Source: Alphaproteobacteria bacterium
GTDB lineage: Bacteria; Pseudomonadota; Alphaproteobacteria; RF32; CAG-977
Reading direction: 5' to 3'
NCBI GenBank assembly: GCA_017476085.1
Contig: JAFVEJ010000187.1
Location: forward strand, 1-7,786
Length of the DNA: 7,786 nt
The notes under the pieces were generated by a model that did not search any database, was not told the origin of the DNA, and saw nothing but the letters and a program-made list of their open reading frames with translations. Shown here piece by piece: positions 7,320 through 7,786 of the stretch. The position numbers and the translations under genes are program-made. Position 1 is the first letter of the stretch, and the number at the start of each line of letters is the position of its first letter.

Positions 7320-7786
7320 AACGTCTCCTTCACAGCCAGCCCCATCAAAGATCTGGCATAATCCTGCGCTTTAAAGGGACGCAGGTCGTCAATTTGTTCC
7401 CCGACGCCGATCAAATGAACCGGCAGTTTAAATTCTTCCGTCAGGGCGACGATCACGCCGCCTTTCGCCGTGCCGTCAAGCTTTGTCAGAATCAGTCCCG
7501 AAACGGGGATTGTTTCCGAAAAGATTTTGACTTGCGAATGGGCGTTCTGCCCGACGGTTGCGTCCAACACCTGCAAACAGGCGTGCGGCGCGTCCGGTAT
7601 CTGTTTTTTGATGATGCGGATGATTTTTTGCAGTTCGTCCATCAGCTCCGACCGGTTTTGAAGCCGTCCCGCCGTGTCGATGAATAAAACATCATCGCCG
7701 TTTTGACGCGCCTGCGTCAACGCGTCAAAGACCAGTCCCGCGGCGTCCGCTCCGTTCGGTCGGGACACAACAGGACAGCTCGTGCG
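7316..7786 (-). CDS. ftsY: Signal recognition particle receptor FtsY, C-terminal part (5' end cut by window)
   Basis: FtsY is the membrane-associated GTPase that receives ribosome-SRP complexes from Ffh and hands membrane proteins to the Sec translocon. Only the last 156 residues are in the window. The reading frame is open to the right edge, beginning RTSCPVVSRPNGADAAG. The GTG at 7768 is thus an internal valine and not a start. Visible GTPase elements are DTAGRLQNRSELMDEL from about residue 37 (G3), TKLDGTAKGG at about 101 (G4 TKxD), and IGVGEQIDDLRPF near the end (G5 region and closing helix). The pattern DTAGRLQNRSELMDEL and the IDDLRPF ending separate it from Ffh. The P-loop and the N domain lie outside the window. 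It overlaps the transporter-HEAT gene by 4 bases and is probably the upstream gene of that transcript. Confidence 0.95.
   Translation of the reverse strand, partial: RTSCPVVSRPNGADAAGLVFDALTQARQNGDDVLFIDTAGRLQNRSELMDELQKIIRIIKKQIPDAPHACLQVLDATVGQNAHSQVKIFSETIPVSGLILTKLDGTAKGGVIVALTEEFKLPVHLIGVGEQIDDLRPFKAQDYARSLMGLAVKETL
7325..7330 (-). promoter_or_regulatory. Shine-Dalgarno site of the transporter-HEAT gene inside ftsY
   Basis: Minus-strand AAGGAG encodes the Lys-Glu pair near the FtsY C-terminus and lies 5 bases before the ATG at 7319. Together with the ATGA stop-start overlap (7319-7316) it fixes the start of the 943-residue gene and indicates coupled translation with ftsY. Confidence 0.78.

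Noticed and set aside
7316..7768. Reading the rightmost gene as a complete 150-residue GTPase starting at GTG 7768.
   Set aside because: The frame stays open to the window edge, and the upstream residues RTSCPVV fit the FtsY family. The GTG is internal and the P-loop is simply outside the window.

Overview
The window is a densely coded stretch of a bacterial chromosome of moderate G+C (mid-40s percent, estimated by eye). It holds seven protein genes in two convergent blocks, with almost no non-coding DNA. Gram-negative origin is clear from the YejBEF inner-membrane peptide importer and the flagellar switch protein FliN. The short FliN and the protein similarities fit an alphaproteobacterium, possibly a host-associated or uncultured lineage, but this assignment is tentative because no rRNA or other marker lies in the window.

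Plus-strand block (positions 1-4063): yejB, yejE and yejF encode the two permeases and the double ATPase of a peptide/microcin C-type ABC importer. They overlap by 8 and 4 bases, so they are clearly co-transcribed. The window opens exactly on the yejB ribosome binding site, so the binding-protein gene yejA would be expected just to the left. A short fliN follows yejF after 17 bases with its own Shine-Dalgarno site. It is a flagellar gene sitting apart from other flagellar genes, at least within this window.

Minus-strand block (positions 7786-4068, read right to left): the 3' part of ftsY (SRP receptor GTPase) overlaps by 4 bases a 943-residue gene. That gene joins a roughly 12-helix transporter domain, resembling NTT (ATP/ADP translocase)-type MFS proteins, to a long HEAT-repeat domain. 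A 138-residue stand-alone cyclic-nucleotide-binding-like domain gene follows. The two blocks meet tail to tail with only 4 bases between stop codons (4064-4067), and no convincing terminator is visible there.

The most interesting part is the minus block. The transporter-HEAT gene and the cyclic-nucleotide-binding-like gene are in the same reading frame, separated only by one TAA stop and one AAA codon. The second gene's Shine-Dalgarno site lies inside the last codons of the first. This looks like a three-domain transporter-HEAT-sensor protein split in two by a stop codon, or held as two tightly coupled subunits. The sensor domain also appears to lack the arginine that normally contacts the cyclic phosphate, so its ligand is uncertain. 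No RNA genes, mobile elements, CRISPR arrays or intergenic gaps over 20 bases were seen.
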